A DNA stretch of 64,000 nt, taken from assembly GCA_033297075.1 (NCBI GenBank), contig MU858049.1:248001-312000 (forward strand). The letters run 5' to 3'. The notes below the pieces were generated by a model. The model was not told the origin of the DNA, did not search any database, and worked only from the letters and a program-made list of their open reading frames with translations. The position numbers and the translations under genes are program-made. How positions within the stretch are numbered: the first letter of the stretch is position 1; each line of letters begins with the position of its first letter. The stretch is from Rhypophila decipiens. Lineage: Eukaryota; Ascomycota; Sordariomycetes; Sordariales; Naviculisporaceae. This document shows positions 21,429-33,260 of the stretch, in pieces.

Positions 21429-23208
21429 TCAAGCAACCCACTCCCGATCGACCTCTTCCCAATGATCCAAGAAGCCCTTGTAAAACTTGACACCCAGGCC
21501 AGGGTCCAAGCTACCCGTCGTAGCCCGGATACTGTGCATGCTGAGCTGCGGGATCCCGACGTCAGCAGCCTTGCAGCCCATGGCGCTGCTGAGCATAGGA
21601 CCCACGGTACCTCCACTGCGAGAATCATTCCTGATCATGTGTCTCTGGTTGACACAGCCAGCGATACTCGCGACTCGATCCAGAATAGCCATCGACACGC
21701 TGTCGGTGGTCATGTGCGCCGAGGCATCGACGCAAAGAGCCACACCGACGTTGAGACGGGGAGAGTGGCCTGGTAGGTTGGTCGAGCCAAAGTTGGGATG
21801 CGCCGCGTGGGTCACGTCCGAGGAGACGAGGAATGAGTTGGCAAAGGTTTGTCCCATCACGCCGGGACCAAAGGTGGTTTTTGTGTCGGCAGAAAGAGCC
21901 TCAACTGCGCGTTCGATGGTGATGGGGAGGAAGTTGCCTCTTGCTCCTTGGCGGAGGAGAGATCCAATCTCTTCGTCGTCGAAGAGGGCGACGAGCTTGA
22001 TCACGCCATCGTTGTCGTCCGACTTGGCGTGCAGGAGGGCCATGAAGGCCGCCCAGGAGCAGAGCTTGTCGTCGATGCGGCCGGCAAAGATGAATTCCTT
22101 GTCCAGACCACCGACGGCCGCGGGCTGGGAGTCAAACAGCTCAAGCTCCCAGTTCAGAATGGTGCTATAGTCCTTGACGTCCAGTTGAGAGGCGATCAGC
22201 TTGACGAGCTTGGCAGGCTGGGTGGAGGTAAAGGACCCGGCACCGCCGAGGGGTTCGGCATCTTCGCTGGTGGATGCGCCGGAGAGGTCGCTGTTGTCGA
22301 GGCCGATGATGGGCACCGCTTCGGTCTGGTTTCAGTTTGTCAGCATGGGTGTTATATGCGGCTCGGGTGCAAACTCACTTCGCGGTTATTGTGGCCCATC
22401 ATACCAATGCCAAAATGAGGCGCCAATGTGGGTATCCTCGCGACTAAGGTAGTCTTTGTATCAGAAAGCTGTCTCCATATTGAAGAGCAAGAGAAGACAT
22501 ACTTGGCCAGTCGAGCTTGGCAAGCTTCACTGTGGTCTTGCCAGTCTCGGCATCACGGATGATCACGCGACCGCCAATTGACAGGTCACGGTCCCACCAT
22601 GTCTCGTTCAGTGCGCCGGCGTATTGTGCAACACCTAGTTGGACGTATCCGTGGGTGTTGGGCTTCGTGCTCGTGGGCTTGAGTCGGGCGGTGAGGGCGT
22701 CGATATGCCCGGCGATCATGGCGAGGCCATTGCCGGGCTTGTATGCCTTGCCGACGGCGAAAGCAATGATGGAGCTGCCATTGCGGGTGACGAAATACTT
22801 GCCGCCGGGCTTGAGCTTGCCTGCCCAGTTTTCTCTGCTCGGAAGCTGTGTGCGTCCAAAGTTATCAGCCACCGTTGCGTTTACTTTTTGTTGGCAGTGA
22901 GAACTGCTTACCTCGGTATAGCCAGCCTTGCCGAGCGTCTCTTTGAAGTAAGCTGTGGCGTGAAAGACTGTGGGTTGCCCGGTCATAAACTCGAGATAAG
23001 GTTTTGTAAAGTCTTTGGGATCGAGATCCTTCGCATGCACCTTTTTCTCGAACTCGCGCTCGGGTGTCGCAGGTGTTTGCCGTGCCATTGCTTCCTCTTG
23101 GAAAGCTCGTCGAAGTTCCTCAGCCTGCTGAGCTTGATGAGCGGCCAACGACCGCAACGACATCGTCGATGCGCGCGCGCTAAGATATTCCGGGGTATGG
23201 CGTGTCAT
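21429..23208 (-). CDS. APE1: vacuolar aminopeptidase I (peptidase family M18)
   Basis: Exons on the minus strand are 23208-22912, 22845-22503, 22443-22379 and 22325-21429; introns are 66, 59 and 53 nt; 533 aa. M18 peptidases are dodecameric zinc aminopeptidases. Sequence strings match yeast Ape1 rather than the aspartyl enzyme Ape4: GHIDALTARLKPTSTKPNT, LNETWWDRDLSIGGRV and IARIPTLAPHFG. Probable metal and catalytic residues are His/Asp in GHIDAL, the paired acidic residues in LFDDEEIGSLLRQGA, Asp and His in DVTHAAHPNFG, and His in QLSMHSIRATTG. The first about 55 residues (MTRHTPEYLSARASTMSLRS onward, with a helical Gln/Glu/Ala stretch) precede the catalytic fold and could serve as the propeptide used for Cvt/autophagic delivery to the vacuole; that is inferred. 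A second ATG 45 nt downstream (MSLRSLAAHQ) is an alternative start. Confidence 0.92.
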
Positions 23209-24323
23209 TTTGTTATATACACAAAGCTGTCGGGGCGGTTTGGTATGTTCACGTTTCTGGTATTACTACTACAGAAGCTGGACAGTGAAGCAAAGTTTGG
23301 ATTGGACAATGCAGTCAGAAGGAGATGCAGCTGTGGTTGCTGATGATGATAGCTAGACACCGCCAAGGAGGTAACTGCGGCACCGAGATAACAGATAAGC
23401 TACTATCTGCAGGTGGCGGGAGCTAGCACGGTCCACAGTGGGAACCTTGTTGGTGCATTGGTCAGTTGCTGGGGAAACGGCGCCAAGAGCCGGGCTTAGG
23501 GGACCTCGGCCGAAAACCCGGGCGACGCCGCTTTCCCCAGACTTCCCCGGGAATCGGAGAAGGGCTGTTGTTCAGGTCGAACCTAATCGAAACAAATTCC
23601 TTTGCACTTGCAAGACGATAATCCATTTGACAGCGGGAGGCCCACTGTGATCTGCATCCAGAGTGTCGGGTCGGGGATACATGCACGCCAAGTGATGCCG
23701 AGAAGCTGCCCCTGAGCGTGATGGTAAGTATCAGGGAACGAAATGAAAAGTACACATATATGAAACTTTTTTACGGATAGTTCTTGGAATTCAGAGATCG
23801 CAATCGGACATGATGGCTTCGACAAATAGATGTGATCGACATTTTCGTCTGGGCCTTCGAATCGGGAGTGGGGACTGCTTGCCGCCAAAGCTCTTTCCTC
23901 AGATCTATGACGCCGTGACCGGTCAGCAAATAGTAGATAGGAAGGAGATACCGGAAAGCATAATTCGCACCCTCGGCTTAGAAGATGGAAGGTGCAATCG
24001 AAAGGCCACATGTGCCTCCTTCCTCGGAAGTCGATTTGGGATTGAACTTTCTGCCGCCGGTGGGCACAAGAGTGGAGTTATATAGAGGGCGTACTTTCTT
24101 TGATTCCCAAGATCGATCAACCGGTGTGAATGTTCTCCCTCTCACCACGGCGGGCTATGAAACATCGTTTTTCCTTCTCTGCTTAGCTTCATTGGCCACT
24201 TGATCAAAAACGCTCACACCTCGGAATACCTTCGAGGACCAAATCGTGATTAGCGAGAAAGAGATCACCACCTACGACAAAGACAGCTATTTCAAAGCCA
24301 CACACTGCCAGCATCGGACAATC
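23209..24323. other. divergent promoter region, APE1 / PAF-AH-like gene
   Basis: No gene was seen. It should carry both promoters. Confidence 0.5.
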
Positions 24324-26252
24324 ATGGATCCCTTGTTTGACCGCTTGAGCCCTGTTCCCTCCTTCCCTGCGTATACCGGGCCTTACAAGGTCGGGACCAT
24401 CGATGTCGAGCTCCCCATCTCACGTCTTACTTCACCCAGCCCAGCACCAGAGGGTGCCGAGGACATCCACACCGTCTTGTTCCGAGTATACTACCCAGCT
24501 ATCTCGTCCTCCGATGACCGTCCCATCACTTGGCTCCCCGCGCCCCAGCGGCTTCATCTCAATTTCTACACGCAGTTTCTCGGCCTGGGCCCGCTGGCCG
24601 CAGAACTCTTCTCGTATGATATGTCCATGGAGAAATTCTGGAAGACATCGAAACTAACAGTATTTTGAAGTTTCCTTCCCCGCTACCTGCATTATATAAC
24701 CATCCCCGTCCATAAGAACGCAGACCTTCTGCCACCACCTGCCGGCTCGGAGTCGAGAAGATGGCCCACCATCATCTTCTCTCATGGGCTTGGTGGCAGC
24801 CGAAATGCCTACAGTCATTTGGCTGGGTCCTTGGCCTCGCACGGCGTTGTTGTAATCTGCCCCGAACATCGTGACGGCACCGCTATCGTCTCCCTCGTCC
24901 GAAACCCGGAGAGCACATTATTTCTCAAGCTGCCCAGCAAGGTCTTTCCATGTATCCGCATCCCCCATAGTGACTCGCCCGAGATCTGGGCGGCCCGCGA
25001 CAAGCAGATGCGTATCCGTCTGTGGGAGTTGGGTCTTATCCATGAGGCCATCCTTGCCGTTGACCGCGGAGACTTCCACATTCTACACTTCAACATGAAC
25101 GAGACGACCCCCGGAACTGCCCTGTCTCAGTTCCGTGGGAAGCTCGACATCCAAGAGCCGGGCAAGATCATCTTCGGCGGCCATTCCTTCGGCGCGGCTA
25201 CCGTCATTCAACTCCTCAAGAGCACGTACTACGTGGATCGGCCCCAAGTCTCGGACATGGCCGCACCTTTCTTCACACCATCCAAGGACTCGGCCATCCG
25301 TCGTCAAATCACTGAGAAGACCCCCAGCTTTCTTCTCGACACCTGGTGCTTCCCGCTTCTCTCGACCGCTGCCAAACCACTCGCCGACCTTCCGCTGCCA
25401 GTTTATGATCACAGCAAGCCCTCATCCGCACCCGGTGGCAAGGCCATCCTAGCCGTAGGGTCGGAGGGCTTCTTTAAGTGGAAGAAACACCTCCACTACA
25501 CGGCCCGGTTCTTGTCAGCTGACCCAACGGAAAAGACCGTCTCCGCCGAGAGTTTTGTTATCAAAGGTTCTGAGGAAGAAAACAAAGACGGTGCTGAGCA
25601 ACGCCAGCTGAGCGAGCCTCATTTTTTCTACGTCAAAGACAGCGCCCATCTGGGCCAAAGCGACTTTGGCTTGTTGTTCCCCTGGTTGACCAAGAAGGTG
25701 TTTCAGGGAAAGAACCCGGAGCGGGTCATGAGGCTGAATGTGCGCGCTGTGCTGCAGTTCTTGAGGGAGAATAGCGTCTCGTCTCTGGCGAAGACTGGCC
25801 CCAAGGACCTCGTTGAGGGAGGCGCTCCCACCCCGGAGGGTGAGAAAGCGGCTGTTGTTAGGGACGACAAGGCCATTCTCGCCAAGGACAACAATGCCGT
25901 TGAAGCTTGGGTCCCGATCAAGGTTGTCGGCTTGGGAGGGGAGGCTGGCCCAGACGAGATCGAATTTGTCGCGGGCACGGTCAGCAAGGCTGAGGCCGAG
26001 AAATCCGAAGAGGACGAAAAGAAGATGCAAGCTGAGATGGAGCCGGGCTTTAAGGATGACAAGGGAGAGAAGGGAATAAAGGGTCTGGATGACATTATTG
26101 AAGACGCCCCCCACTTTGAGCCAAGCCCGGTCTTGATGGGTCTCATGTCCTTTTTTATTCTTTTCAAGCTGTTTGGTGGATTATACCTGCTTTCTTCTCT
26201 TGTCCTTGCCTTTGCTACCGTTTTGCCCTTTTCGGTCACCTTGCGCTGGTGA
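24324..26252 (+). CDS. PAF-acetylhydrolase-family lipase with C-terminal membrane segment
   Basis: Exons are 24324-24613 and 24671-26252 (intron 57 nt, CTAAC branch), 623 aa. It is an alpha/beta hydrolase of the platelet-activating-factor acetylhydrolase / phospholipase A2 group VII type. The oxyanion-region string is TIIFSHGLGGSRNAYSHL, the nucleophile elbow is GGHSFGAA with Ser269, and the late histidine is in VKDSAHLGQSDF. A candidate acidic residue lies between Ser269 and that histidine. The family cleaves short or oxidised acyl chains from phospholipids. No signal peptide is evident (MDPLFDRLSPVPSFPAYTGP). Unusually for the family there is a tail of about 170 residues: an acidic, Lys-rich linker, then a hydrophobic stretch (LMGLMSFFILFKLFGGLYLL and about 15 more) that could anchor the enzyme by its C-terminus. 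Upstream in-frame codons from 24246 are not needed. Confidence 0.88.
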
Positions 26253-27218
26253 TGCTTTTTTCGTTTCTAGTCTGTTTTTTTGTGTAAGGTGTGGTGCAGA
26301 CTCTTAACCGAACACAGCAAACCAAGTGGTATTGTTTGTCTTGGGCTTTATTGGAATTGTGGAGGCAAGGTTATTTCACTTTTGATGGGGAGTAATCGAA
26401 TGGCGGGATATACAATGTCAGGTTGGCGGTGATTTGGTAACTTTGTTTCGATTGGCGCAAGAAAGGTGTGAAACCGATGGGAAATGGAAACGGGTAAAGG
26501 GGAATGGCGTCGGGATATCAACTTACTTTCTTTCCCTTTCCATGGAGGAAGGCTTGGACGATGGTTCCTGACCTGGCTCGGTACATCAGGTAGATAGTTG
26601 ATGGTCAAAAAGGGCATACTTACAGGCTATCAGTTTTCTGACTGAGGTCTCCACCTACAAGCTTTATTATTTTAGTCATAATACATTCTGATTTCAACAA
26701 AACACACGGAAAAGTAGCTGCCTGGACTGGCTACAATAAATGCCCTGACTGGACTAGACAAGAGGCCTTGACTGGCTGGGCATCAAAGTTGTCGGATTCA
26801 TCACACCCGTAGACCATTGACAGTCAATTTGGTTATTCACATCAGTATCCGCTGCCTACATAGCCGTATTCTTTACACACACCACATGTCTGCTTATTTC
26901 ACCACTTTTATCAGTTGTGACTGCGTGATTTCTTTCTTTGTCTTGGTTATACAGAGGTTTCATATTCTCAGGTTTAATCTAGTCTGGTCTACTCGTCATG
27001 CCATGGTTTTCATGGATTCTGTGTAAACGCCTTTTTCTATTACTACTAATGTCAGGCGAGTATCCACCCACCAGATTTGGGTTGGATATTCTCAGCCACC
27101 TGAGCGGGCTTGGTTATGTCTATCTCTCCCGGGTCTTGTTCTGTCCGTCTGCTTTGACTTGGGGGTACGCAGGCTATCATAATATCATGAGGGGGGGACA
27201 TGATGAGAGAATGAATTG
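26253..27218. other. convergent spacer, PAF-AH-like gene / ORC2
   Basis: No gene was seen. At about 26718-26785 there is a short degenerate stretch of the 21-22-bp minisatellite in reverse orientation (AATAAATGCCCTGACTGG, then GGCCTTGACTGGCTGG). No inverted-repeat ends were found for it. Confidence 0.5.
26718..26785. repeat. decayed minisatellite remnant
   Basis: Two to three diverged reverse-orientation units related to the AATAAATGCCTTGACTGG repeat seen in the inverted-repeat elements. No bounding inverted repeats or target duplication could be seen. Confidence 0.55.
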
Positions 27219-29078
27219 TTAAGCCATCAAATCCTCAAGGATACTCTCCAGCTCGTCTTTTCTAAAGGGCAAGGCCAAAAGTTCAGTCCCAAGCGAGTCC
27301 TTGCTGCTCTCGATGATTTGGTGGTCGTGGAATCTATAGAAGCACACATCATAAATGTTAGCCAAGGCCCCCCCAACGAACTCGTGTGGAATGGGGCAAA
27401 GAGGGAAGGAAGAAGAAACTCACTCCTTCAACAAGGTCCGAAACGCCATCTCAGAACTGCAAATAAACTCCTCAACAGCTTTATTGTACATCATCCTGTA
27501 CTCGACAGCAGCACCTTGTGCATCAGCCGAACCATCATCATCATCCATCGCCACCAACACCTCGGTAACGAGCAATTTAAACAGACTTTTGGCATTTTCC
27601 GGTAACGAGCGCAGGACAAATGACACGCCGTCTTTTCCGCCTGCGCGGCGGGCCATTCTGCCCAGCAGCTCGTGGACCTCGTCTACCACGTCTATTTCTC
27701 CGCCCCCTGGTGCGGTGGCGGTGCCTGCGAGGGGGAAAAAGGTGGTGCAGTCGTGAAAGGTAAAGTTGAAGGAGGATCGTAGGCCGCTGTCCCAGAGGAG
27801 GGGGAAATCCGAGGTGTCGGTTGAGACTACTGTTTTTACTTTGGGGTGGGAGGAGAGTTGGGACAGGATGGATTGGGTTGCTGGTTTTCGGAGGGGGGGT
27901 GCGTCGATGGAGTTTATGAATAGGGATATGCTTGTTTCTGGGGGTTGTGAGTTGAGCAGGCGGATGAGGTGCTGGATCATGACTTGGGGGTTTGATGAGG
28001 GGAGCTTTTGGGTGGGATCGACTGCGCTGCTGACTGTGGATAGGATCTCGCGAATCGTGAGGGTGCGGATGAAGCCGTTTATTATTACTATTTTTTGGGA
28101 CTGAGAGGGTTGTTTTTGTTTGGTAGAGATGTAAGTTGCGAACTGGTGCATTAGGCGTCGCTTGGAGCCGTAGCCGTATAGGCAGACTGTGAAGCCTTGC
28201 GATAGCTCAAAGTACCATTGTGGAAAGGACTCGGCGTGGAGGGACTCTAGGAAGCGGATGTTTTGGGCGTGGTGGTCTTGTGTTTGGCGCAGGACGGAAA
28301 AGTACTCGTCGTGGGTGAGCAGGTCGAGACTGGAGAGCGTGTTGTTTGATGTCTTGGCCCGGCCGGGCTTGTTCTGGTAAAAGTATCGCTCGTAGGCGGG
28401 GAGGTCTGCCGGCGGAGTGGGTGAGCGCTTTTGCTGCTGCTGGCGTTTTCCGGAACCTGGGGGGCGGCCTCTTCTTTTTGAGGGCGTTGGGGCGACCTCG
28501 GCTTCTTCGTCGGCGCTCTCTGGTTCCTCTTGTTGTTGTGGTTCTTCGTCCTCGTCCTCGCTGGACTCGTAAATTTCCCTCGCAATGCCGTCACCTTCGT
28601 CGTCGTCACTGAGGGCGCCCTCTACCACTCGGTCGATCAGCGCTCGAGCGCTCTTTCGCCGGGCTGATCGATCGGCCATGTTCCGCCTGCTTGGGGTGTC
28701 CACGCCATTGAGTCTGTTCTTTGACGGAGTCTGGGTGGCCGTCTTTTTCTGACGAGCTGAAGTAGGCGTCGAGACCTTGCCGTTCGGGGCCTCGCTGAGG
28801 ACCTCTCTTGGTTGTCGGCCCCGTCGTTTCGGTTTGGGTATGGGCTCACTCTCTCCACCGCGAAGGTTTGTTTTGGCGCCATTCCTTGTGTGTTGTTCTT
28901 TTTCTTCATCCTGCTCTTCTTCCTCTTCCACCACCTCTATTTTTCTCAAGCTCGTTCGTGTCCTTTTTCTTACGGGGACGTCGTCGTCGTCGGGGATTTC
29001 GTAGATATCGACAGGTACAGGACGCTTTTTCGGCGAACTTGTTTGGACCGCCCCCTTTTTTGCAGTCCTCCTAGCCAT
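27219..29078 (-). CDS. ORC2: origin recognition complex subunit 2
   Basis: Exons on the minus strand are 29078-27424 and 27333-27219 (intron 90 nt), 589 aa. Orc2 is a core subunit of the six-protein complex that marks replication origins and loads the MCM helicase. The first about 235 residues are disordered, Lys/Arg- and Glu/Asp-rich with AT-hook-like motifs (KRRGRPPGSGKR, KPKRRGRQPRE), suited to DNA contact. The conserved Orc2 core begins near PADLPAYERYFYQNKPGRAK and runs through LLTHDEYFSVLRQTQDHH, FTVCLYGYGSKRRLMHQFA (the degenerate Walker-A region), IVIINGFIRTLTIREIL, LFINSIDAPPLRKPATQ and SFNFTFHDCTTFFPL. The last exon completes the C-terminal winged helix (EFHDHQIIESSKDSLGTE). It is transcribed divergently from GEP4. 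Confidence 0.95.
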
Positions 29079-29649
29079 TGTTGCGTGGTTGGCTTATATG
29101 AGGAGTCGAGAATTTCGTCCGCATGTGTTAACAAAATGGCATAACTGTCTGGGCCGGCTATTCACTTTTTTATCAATGGTCAAATGCCTTGATTGCGCAG
29201 TGCCCTGCGCTGGGCGAGAGGCTCTAGACGCGCTGTCGTTGGTGGGACGCGACTTCCCCAGATTTTTGGCGGATGCTGCTGTACACTGTATGATTTACGG
29301 TGTAAGCCGTTTTTGCACTGCTCTTGCATACACAAACCACTCCTTCCTGAGCAGTGCGAATCCAAAATAAACCCTAGCGTCCCAGCAGTGCGGCCAGCAA
29401 TTACGGCTGGCTCCGCCCCTGCACCCAGCCGGTACGTACCGCAAAGCATCCCTGGCAAGCAGGCCTTGGTTCAACGACAACTCACTGACTTCACAAATGC
29501 CATGAAAGAACCTTGACGACCTCATCAATTCCCTATCTGACCAAGAACAATTACTAATTCAAAAACACCTATTTCCTGGTTTCAACGATACTTTTCCTTA
29601 TTACGCACTTAACCACAAAAGAGAAAACCTCAGCAAACCAAAAGTTGAG
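29079..29649. other. divergent promoter region, ORC2 / GEP4
   Basis: No gene was seen. About 570 bp, presumably with both promoters. Confidence 0.5.
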
Positions 29650-30482
29650 ATGAATCTGAACTTGTCAGCTTCATTAAACATTTTCAAGCTCATAGCCAGG
29701 CCCTCGTTATGCTTGCCTCACGCAACGGTGGCCACCTTTGATGACCTGCCCATCCCTCTGGACAAGGCATTTACCTCGTCAAGGGGGGATAGAAAGGTGG
29801 ACATAAAAGCTGTCGTCCTTGACAAGGACGATTGTTTTGCTTGGCCGGAGAAGAATGACGTTTATGAGGATTACAAGGTAAATAAATTTGCCCGTTTGTG
29901 CTGTTCTTCGATTTTACGTATTGCTCTGTTGAGAATTCCCCAAGTGGTAGAAAGGCATGTGAACTCGGCTGAACATGTAAACATAGCAACGGTTTGCGGC
30001 CTTGAGGGCTGCCTACCCGGGAAAAAGACTCTTGATTGTCTCCAACACGGCCGGAGCCACGAGCTACGATACAAACGGGAAACTGGCCGCAGAGGTCGAG
30101 AAGGCAACCGGGGTGACTGTTCTACCTCACCGGGTGAAGAAGCCTGGTTGTGGCCAGGAGATCATGTCTTATTTTCGTGAGCATCCCGAGACCGGGGTAA
30201 CAAGTCCTGCGCACGTTGCCATTGTAGGAGACCGGCTGGCCACGGACATGATGCTCGCCAACATGATGGGCAGCTGGGGAGTCTGGGTCAAGGACGGAGT
30301 GGTCCCTTTACAGCAGAAGAGCATTGTGAGTTCACTCTCGTTCAAGTGGTCTTGTATGTGACCGATGAATCTAACGTTGGAAATGTTCACGAAAACAGTT
30401 TTCCAGGGTGGAGAGAAAACTTGCTCCGTTTCTCATTTCCCGTGGCTATGCTGCGTCTGATCCAGCCAGCCCCTTTGAGTGA
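29650..30482 (+). CDS. GEP4: mitochondrial phosphatidylglycerophosphate phosphatase Gep4
   Basis: Exons are 29650-29877, 29987-30325 and 30399-30482; introns are 109 and 73 nt; 216 aa. Gep4 is an HAD-superfamily phosphatase at the matrix face of the inner mitochondrial membrane. It converts phosphatidylglycerophosphate to phosphatidylglycerol on the way to cardiolipin. The N-terminus (LNIFKLIARPSLCLPHATVA) is highly typical of the family. HAD motif I is VVLDKDDCF with nucleophile Asp58 and Asp60. Motif II is LLIVSNTAG, the motif III lysine is in RVKKPGCGQEI, and motif IV is VAIVGDRLATDMMLAN. The last exon gives a short amphipathic tail (FSRVERKLAPFLISRGY). Joining across intron 1 gives YKQRFAALRAAYPG, which restores the family pattern. 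Confidence 0.95.
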
Positions 30483-31206
30483 CGCGGTTGTCGAGATGGG
30501 ACGGACACTCTAATCATCTTGGCGGCCAACGACAGAGGAAGAGGGTCGAGACTTGTGTGATTTACTAAGCAGCTGCCAGCCCCTGTGCCGAACTTCAGAC
30601 GGTCAACAGGTACGGCCGGAACTTGCCGGAACTTGCCGCGCCCAACTCCGTTTGCTCTGCCCCGAAAGCACCGGCCAAGGGGGGTTGTTTTGGTGACGGT
30701 CAACCGGACTCCACCGAGAAGGGGCGCAACGGGACTGGTCAAAACGTCTCTGAACGATTGGTCAGCAAATATGGTGGGCAGCACGGTACATGACAGGAAA
30801 GGAGGTTATCTATTGTTCAGACGGGCTCATTTGACCCAGCAACGTGGAGAGTGGATGCGTCACTGAGAGGGGCAGCGGTCTAATTGTGAATTCGGGACGG
30901 CTCAACCAACCAACTATTGTTCTTGTTCACTTGGTCCCTGCTCTCCCCGCCGTGCTTCAGTGCGTTCGTTGAATATAAAGAACTTCATCAGAGCTGGCAG
31001 TTGATTTCTTTGCACACTCGTTTTCCAGATCCCCTTCAGACCTTTGAAGCTGGCATCCCTTCCGCACCAGCATTAAAGCCTTCATCCGCTTGACAGAATC
31101 GTATACAATACTTTTCTTGTCGACACCACACTGAAGTCGGCGACGACCTTTAATATTCTCTTCATCTCGACCACTGCTATTCTCGAGGCAACTCCAACAA
31201 CTCAAG
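30483..31206. other. spacer between GEP4 and the SANT-like gene
   Basis: No gene was seen. It ends in a pyrimidine-rich promoter-like stretch just before 31207. Confidence 0.5.
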
Positions 31207-33260
31207 ATGGGCGGTAAAGTCTGGTCCGTCGAGGAGGAGCGCTGCTTCTGGACGCAGATCATCTCTCGCTCGCAAAAGCGAGTTGGCGTCGACAAAGCCA
31301 ATGCCCAGAAGTCGTGGGACGACTTGGCCAAGGATATGAAGGAGATAATGGGCCCTCAGGGCCGCAGAGAGTACACCCCGCTGGGTCTCTGTAAGTTTTC
31401 CCTCTGTCGGAATAAAGTGAAGCCTGACACCAACTAAAATGTTCCAGTTGAGCACTTCTTCCAGAATGCCGTCAAGAAGCGCTTCTCGCCCAATGCTGGC
31501 AGATTCGCAAGGGAGTACATCACTCGTGGTAAGTGTTTTGTTGTCTCGAAGCACACTTTTGCGAGCAAACATCTGACATTCATTCCTTCTTCGTAGCTTT
31601 GGCCGAGGGTGGAGAAACGCTCCAGGAGGAGCGTACCACCGCCGGACGGGCCCGAGCCCAGGAAACTAATCGTGGCCGACGTCGCGACGAGGAACTTCCA
31701 CTTCAGCGTCCCAACTTGAACCGCCCTTCACCACAGGCTCCCGCCAGATCCAAGCTCGCCCAGAAGCGAGCCCCACCCCGCAACAACGACGATGACGATG
31801 ACGACGATGACGACTACCAAGACGAGAAAAAGCCCTCACCTAGAATGAAGAAGGACGTCGAGGAAAAACCCTCACCCAGAATGAAGAGAGAGCCGAGCCC
31901 TCCTCGCTCTGAGGCTGATCTTCCCCCCCTCATCCCCAGAGCTGCCGGCGCACATCCTGGTTATTGCGGCCAAGACCTGCACTCGAGTCCGGGCGATGTC
32001 CAGACCGGCTATCCTGTTGTTGTAGGCAGTGATGATTGGGACGACGAGACCATCACCAACTCAGCCAGCCGCCACGGACCATCGCCTGGCGTCCCTCGCG
32101 GCCGTACAGCTCAAATGGAAGCTCGCATGGAGCGCCGTACCCTTGAGACGCCTAGCCGGATTCGCCAGCGCGGCGGTCGTATCGGAACTCCTGGCAGCGC
32201 CGTCTCAAGAGGCTTTGACTCCCCCGGTCATGGTTACGAAGGCCCTCAGGGTTCCCATGATCCCTTTGTCGAGTCGCCTCTGCATCGTGACAGGGACATG
32301 GTCATGGCTAATGGACCCGAGGCTCACCAGAGCCCAGCCCAGTATCGCGGCCAGGGAAATGGCATGCCCTCTGGACACGGATATCACCATCACCCATATG
32401 ACCATTCTGCCATGATGTCACTTGGTGTGACCGGCGACGAGTACTATGGTCGCCAAGCCCGCATGGGCATGGGTCAGCAGCATCCACAATACATGGCTCA
32501 TTATGCATCTCAATGGGATGGCCGCTCCAGCGTTCCTTCTTCGGCTTTTCAGGACGCCGTCGACCGGGCTAATCAGCATCACGCCGCGCAGCAGCGCGGA
32601 CAATCCGGCCAAAACAATGAGGCCTGGCAGCATCCCTCTGCACGTCATGGTCATGGCAGAGATGGCCATAGCCACGATCGACGCTTCATGACACCCGGCG
32701 GTCCTGATTACAGCTCCTCGTACTACCACCATCATCCATCCCCCTATGAGCGCCAGGGACCGGGTTCTTCTCACAACAACAACTTTAACGGACTGGCTGC
32801 CAGCCCGGTCATTACCCAGCAGCGCGGCGACATGCCCCCTCCCACTCGTCCTCACCACGGAGGCCAAGTTGCCGAAAGCCCCGCTAGCCCTCCTCCCAAC
32901 AACGACAGTGATCACGACGAGGAGGAGAATACTAGCCCCCACTCAACTCATCAGCAGCAGCACGAGGAGGAGAATGCCAGCCCCCACTCAACTCATCATC
33001 AGCAGCAGCACGCCGCTGAGAGAGCCGTCCAAAGCATCGAGACCGACGCTGATGCTGATGCTGATGCTGATGCTGAGGGCGAGGAAGACCTTGACGAGCC
33101 TGAGCCGCAGCAGGTTACTAATGTCCCTGCTCAGGACCAGTCTCATGATGATGATGATGATGATGAGGGTGAGGGTGAGGGTGAGGTCAAGCCTCGTGTA
33201 CCTCGGTCTCTTCTTCCCAGGACTCTGCATGGTCAGGAGGTCTTTGGCCTTGAGCCTTAG
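31207..33260 (+). CDS. disordered protein with N-terminal SANT/Myb-like region
   Basis: Exons are 31207-31390, 31448-31528 and 31597-33260; introns are 57 and 68 nt; 642 aa. I do not recognise a named homologue. The first about 90 residues (MGGKVWSVEEERCFWTQIIS onward, with WDDLAKDM, then FFQNAVKKRFSPNAGRF) have the Trp spacing of a small SANT/Myb-like helical domain. The rest is low complexity: a run of nine Asp, two KPSPRMK repeats, Arg/Gly-rich stretches, a His/Gln/Gly/Pro-rich middle, a duplicated EEN-SPHSTH-Q block near the end, and a tract of alternating Asp-Ala. Both small exons are needed for the N-terminal domain, and the joins preserve its frame. A nuclear DNA- or chromatin-binding role is inferred only from the SANT-like region and composition. 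Confidence 0.75.

Noticed and set aside
23565..23600. T-loop-like AGGTCGAACCT string suggesting a tRNA
   Set aside because: The loop is too short and no acceptor or anticodon stems could be built around it.
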